Assembly (NCBI GenBank): GCA_021324935.1 | Contig: JAJPIE010000072.1 | Location: forward strand, 1-64,000 | DNA: 64,000 nt | DNA from: Acidobacteriota bacterium | GTDB lineage: Bacteria; Acidobacteriota; Terriglobia; Acidiferrales; UBA7541 | Direction: 5' to 3' | The notes under the pieces: model-generated | The model's input: only the letters and a program-made list of their open reading frames with translations | Told to the model about the DNA's origin: nothing | Databases searched by the model: none | Shown here: positions 62,336-64,000 of the stretch, in pieces | Layout: every line of letters begins with the position of its first letter | How positions within the stretch are numbered: position 1 is the first letter of the stretch | Program-made: the position numbers and the translations under genes

Positions 62336-62635
62336 CTAAGAAACCGGCTGCGAACCCGGACGGCGAATCGGCCGGCGGGCCAAATCCTCGACGGAAGCGA
62401 CGCTGCGCCTTGCCGCCAAAACCAGCGGATGCTGGCTGGCAGCCAGGCGGGTAACTCCCGCTTCCCAGGTCTTCTGCATCAAGTACAGTGAGGCGATCAC
62501 CGCGCCGATTACGGCAAAGCCTAAGGCGAAAATGGCGAAAGCCGCCAGGAGTTCCCGGACAAAGTAAAGTTGCATTGCTGCGATAACCCCAAGAAACCAC
62601 CAAATCCACTTACGACCCTTGTCTCGCTTGCTCAT
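62336..62635 (-). CDS. small membrane protein of unknown function
   Basis: 99 residues. Positive N-terminus (MSKRDKGRK), then a hydrophobic helix (IWWFLGVIAAMQLYFV) and a second one (AAFAIFALGFAVIGAVIASLYLM), ending in a basic tail with RRPIRRP. It resembles small proteins I associate with Acidobacteria. A terminator hairpin follows. No function can be given. Confidence 0.68.
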   Translation of the reverse strand: MSKRDKGRKWIWWFLGVIAAMQLYFVRELLAAFAIFALGFAVIGAVIASLYLMQKTWEAGVTRLAASQHPLVLAARRSVASVEDLARRPIRRPGSQPVS

Positions 62636-63088
62636 TTCTGACCCGTCCCTCTTTGGCTGACCGCCCCCGAAAGCTGCCCCAGGGGTGAAAACGACCGACG
62701 CACCTTAGATGAATTTCCCTGACCAAAGGGTCTAGGGTGCGTACCTGTCCCATTAGACAGGAGGGGGGTAGGGAAGGAAATGGTACAGTAGCATCAAAAT
62801 GCGGCTTAAACGAATCTACTAGTACTGGCGACAAGTTCCCAGGCTGCTTTTATTCCATTGAAATAAATGCACTTAACTGGCAAGCTCAGAGGTCATTAAG
62901 GTTCGCCCCTGTTTCCCATACCGGGCCTGTGGAAAACCTGCCCTTTCGAGCAGGGGATAGGTGCCGACTTTTTCCATATTGGGACGCGACCTTGGTGCAG
63001 TTGGCAGTCTATCGAGCCACAATAAAGCCCCGGTGGCCAGTCTCGACTACCGGGGCAGACATAAGTAACAGGCAGGTGGTTAGGAAGC
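62636..63088. other. 453-bp intergenic region
   Basis: No gene or RNA recognised apart from the terminator at 63019-63056. A long rightward frame (62737-63102) crosses it but has no protein-like composition or ribosome site. Confidence 0.4.
63019..63056 (-). terminator. intrinsic terminator of the GlsB-like gene
   Basis: GCCCCGGT (63027-63034) pairs with ACCGGGGC (63049-63056); on the minus strand the hairpin is followed by TTTATTGT. It lies about 30 nt after the stop at 63089. Confidence 0.7.
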
Positions 63089-63334
63089 CTAAGCCTTCTT
63101 GAGCAAGCGGGTAATCCACACCAGAATGACCGCGCCGACAAAGGCCACCAGGATGGACCCGATCATCCCGCCGCCGTGCCAGATTCCCAGCATGCCGAAT
63201 ACCCAGCCCCCGACGACGCCTCCCAGCAGACCCAGGATGATATCCATGATGACGCCGTATCCGCCACCTTTCATCACCCTGCCGGCCAGCCAGCCGGCGA
63301 TCAAGCCCGTCAAAATCCAAGCGATAAAGCCCAT
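63089..63334 (-). CDS. GlsB/YeaQ/YmgE-family stress-response membrane protein
   Basis: 81 residues from ATG-63334, where GGAGG lies 8 nt upstream. Three glycine-rich membrane segments: FIAWILTGLIAGWLAGRVM, IMDIILGLLGGVVGGWVFG and MIGSILVAFVGAVILVWITRLL, ending KKA. The GWLAGRVMKG and DIILGLLGG motifs are typical. Family members are inner-membrane proteins induced by stress; the old name transglycosylase-associated is not functional evidence. Confidence 0.92.
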   Translation of the reverse strand: MGFIAWILTGLIAGWLAGRVMKGGGYGVIMDIILGLLGGVVGGWVFGMLGIWHGGGMIGSILVAFVGAVILVWITRLLKKA

Positions 63335-63393
63335 GCGAGCTACCTCCTTGGCTCCCAAGGGAGCGAGACCGAAATTGTGGGCGGGAAAAACGG

Positions 63394-64000
63394 CTATAGT
63401 TTCCCCTTACCCCAGGTAACACGCAAGCCCGTTGAGAGGAGCAGATCGTTGGCTTTCAGGCCGACCGGCGGGTAGCTGATGTAGCGATCGCTCATAGTCA
63501 CCTGCCAACTGAGCCAACTGCTGACCTGCGTGGCGATATTGGTATCGAACTGGAAGCGATAGTCTCCAGTGTGAGAAAGGTTTGGATAAAAGGAATAGCG
63601 TTCCGTCAGGCTGGAGCGCTTGGAAAGCTTCGTGTCGAACTCTTCGCCCACAACCGCTTCCGCGCTGCTTTGGACCGAAGATGGAATAGTGTTAAACGCC
63701 GGCGGGGGAGTGGGATTCGCCAACTGATAGGAACCGAACGAATCGCGGTCGTAAGTGATGCCGCCAAAGATATCGAAGGTGGTGTTGGCGGTCTTGATGA
63801 CGTGGTAGCCGAATCCTCCACCGAAGACGCTGCGGAGATCAAGGTGCTGTAGTTCGTTGGTCTGGAAATCCGTCAGCGCAAAGACAAACAAACGCGGGCT
63901 GACGTTCAAGTCGCCGCGCAACCCGGCATCGAGGGCGTTGGCAGTGGTAACCGTGGGAGGCACGGAACTATTGTTGGCGAAGATGTAGTCGCCGTAGACG
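63394..64000 (-). CDS. DUF481-like outer-membrane protein, 5' end cut by window edge
   Basis: At least 201 residues; the frame stays open to the window edge (VYGDYIFANNSS precedes the GTG at 63963), so the start lies outside. The sequence is an alternating beta-barrel of the YdiY/DUF481 type: FVFALTDFQTNELQHLDLRS, GGGFGYHVI, FDIFGGITYDRD, GEEFDTKL, LTERYSFYPNLS, YRFQFDTNIATQVSSWLSW. The C-terminus is strand-like (GLRVTWGKGKL). Family function is unknown. Confidence 0.8.
   Translation of the reverse strand, partial: VYGDYIFANNSSVPPTVTTANALDAGLRGDLNVSPRLFVFALTDFQTNELQHLDLRSVFGGGFGYHVIKTANTTFDIFGGITYDRDSFGSYQLANPTPPPAFNTIPSSVQSSAEAVVGEEFDTKLSKRSSLTERYSFYPNLSHTGDYRFQFDTNIATQVSSWLSWQVTMSDRYISYPPVGLKANDLLLSTGLRVTWGKGKL

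Overview
The window looks like a chromosomal segment from the phylum Acidobacteriota. The support is gene content: an Oar-type TonB-dependent receptor with an N-terminal carboxypeptidase-regulatory-like domain, a giant FG-GAP/ASPIC/TPR fusion, a small PilZ protein, MacB/FtsX-type permeases, HpnI- and HpnJ-type hopanoid genes, and moderately high G+C. No rRNA or marker gene is present, so nothing finer can be claimed. Both ends cut genes: a purine nucleoside phosphorylase on the left and an outer-membrane DUF481-like protein on the right.

Layout. 1-7.7 kb (+): nucleoside salvage, with purine nucleoside phosphorylase, cytidine deaminase, an exported amidohydrolase of the adenosine/SAH-deaminase type, an Oar-type receptor and an exported nucleoside-hydrolase-like protein. 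7.7-13.3 kb (-): two secreted TPR proteins, one a four-module fusion with a Tat-type leader and an apparent CTG start. 13.5 kb: tRNA-Gln(CTG). 13.9-17.5 kb: exported hypothetical, PPK2, and an RND adaptor whose pump gene survives only as its first ~30 codons. 17.5-32.8 kb: a carbohydrate/lipid region with two HpnI-like glycosyltransferases, an epimerase, an SDR/Gfo-Idh pair, a complete GDP-heptose set (hddA, hddC, gmhA, gmhB) ending in a transaldolase that could supply sedoheptulose-7-P, a GT39 enzyme, a paired EmrE/ArnEF-like half-transporter, HpnJ, and a PLP decarboxylase.

32.8-41.2 kb: a MacA/TPR/FtsX/TolC export operon without its own ATPase, divergent from a small zinc-ribbon protein and a complete NatAB-type ABC exporter, then an alpha/beta hydrolase. 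41.2-46.6 kb (-): a sigma54 response regulator, a hybrid histidine kinase, and a HisKA protein with no ATPase domain. 46.8-50.7 kb: a secreted beta-propeller and an OmpA protein with PKD-like repeats. 51-55.6 kb: MBL hydrolase, aspartate kinase, an arginase-fold protein with altered metal ligands, and ispH broken by a frameshift. 55.8-64 kb: PilZ, DUF4136 lipoprotein, ABC-F, beta-lactamase-fold hydrolase plus SDR, exported amidohydrolase, small membrane proteins, and the truncated DUF481-like gene.

The best candidates for something new are the 17.5-32.8 kb region (heptose supply, HpnI/HpnJ chemistry and a flippase/GT39 pair), the exported nucleoside system, and several proteins with recognisable folds but altered catalytic residues.
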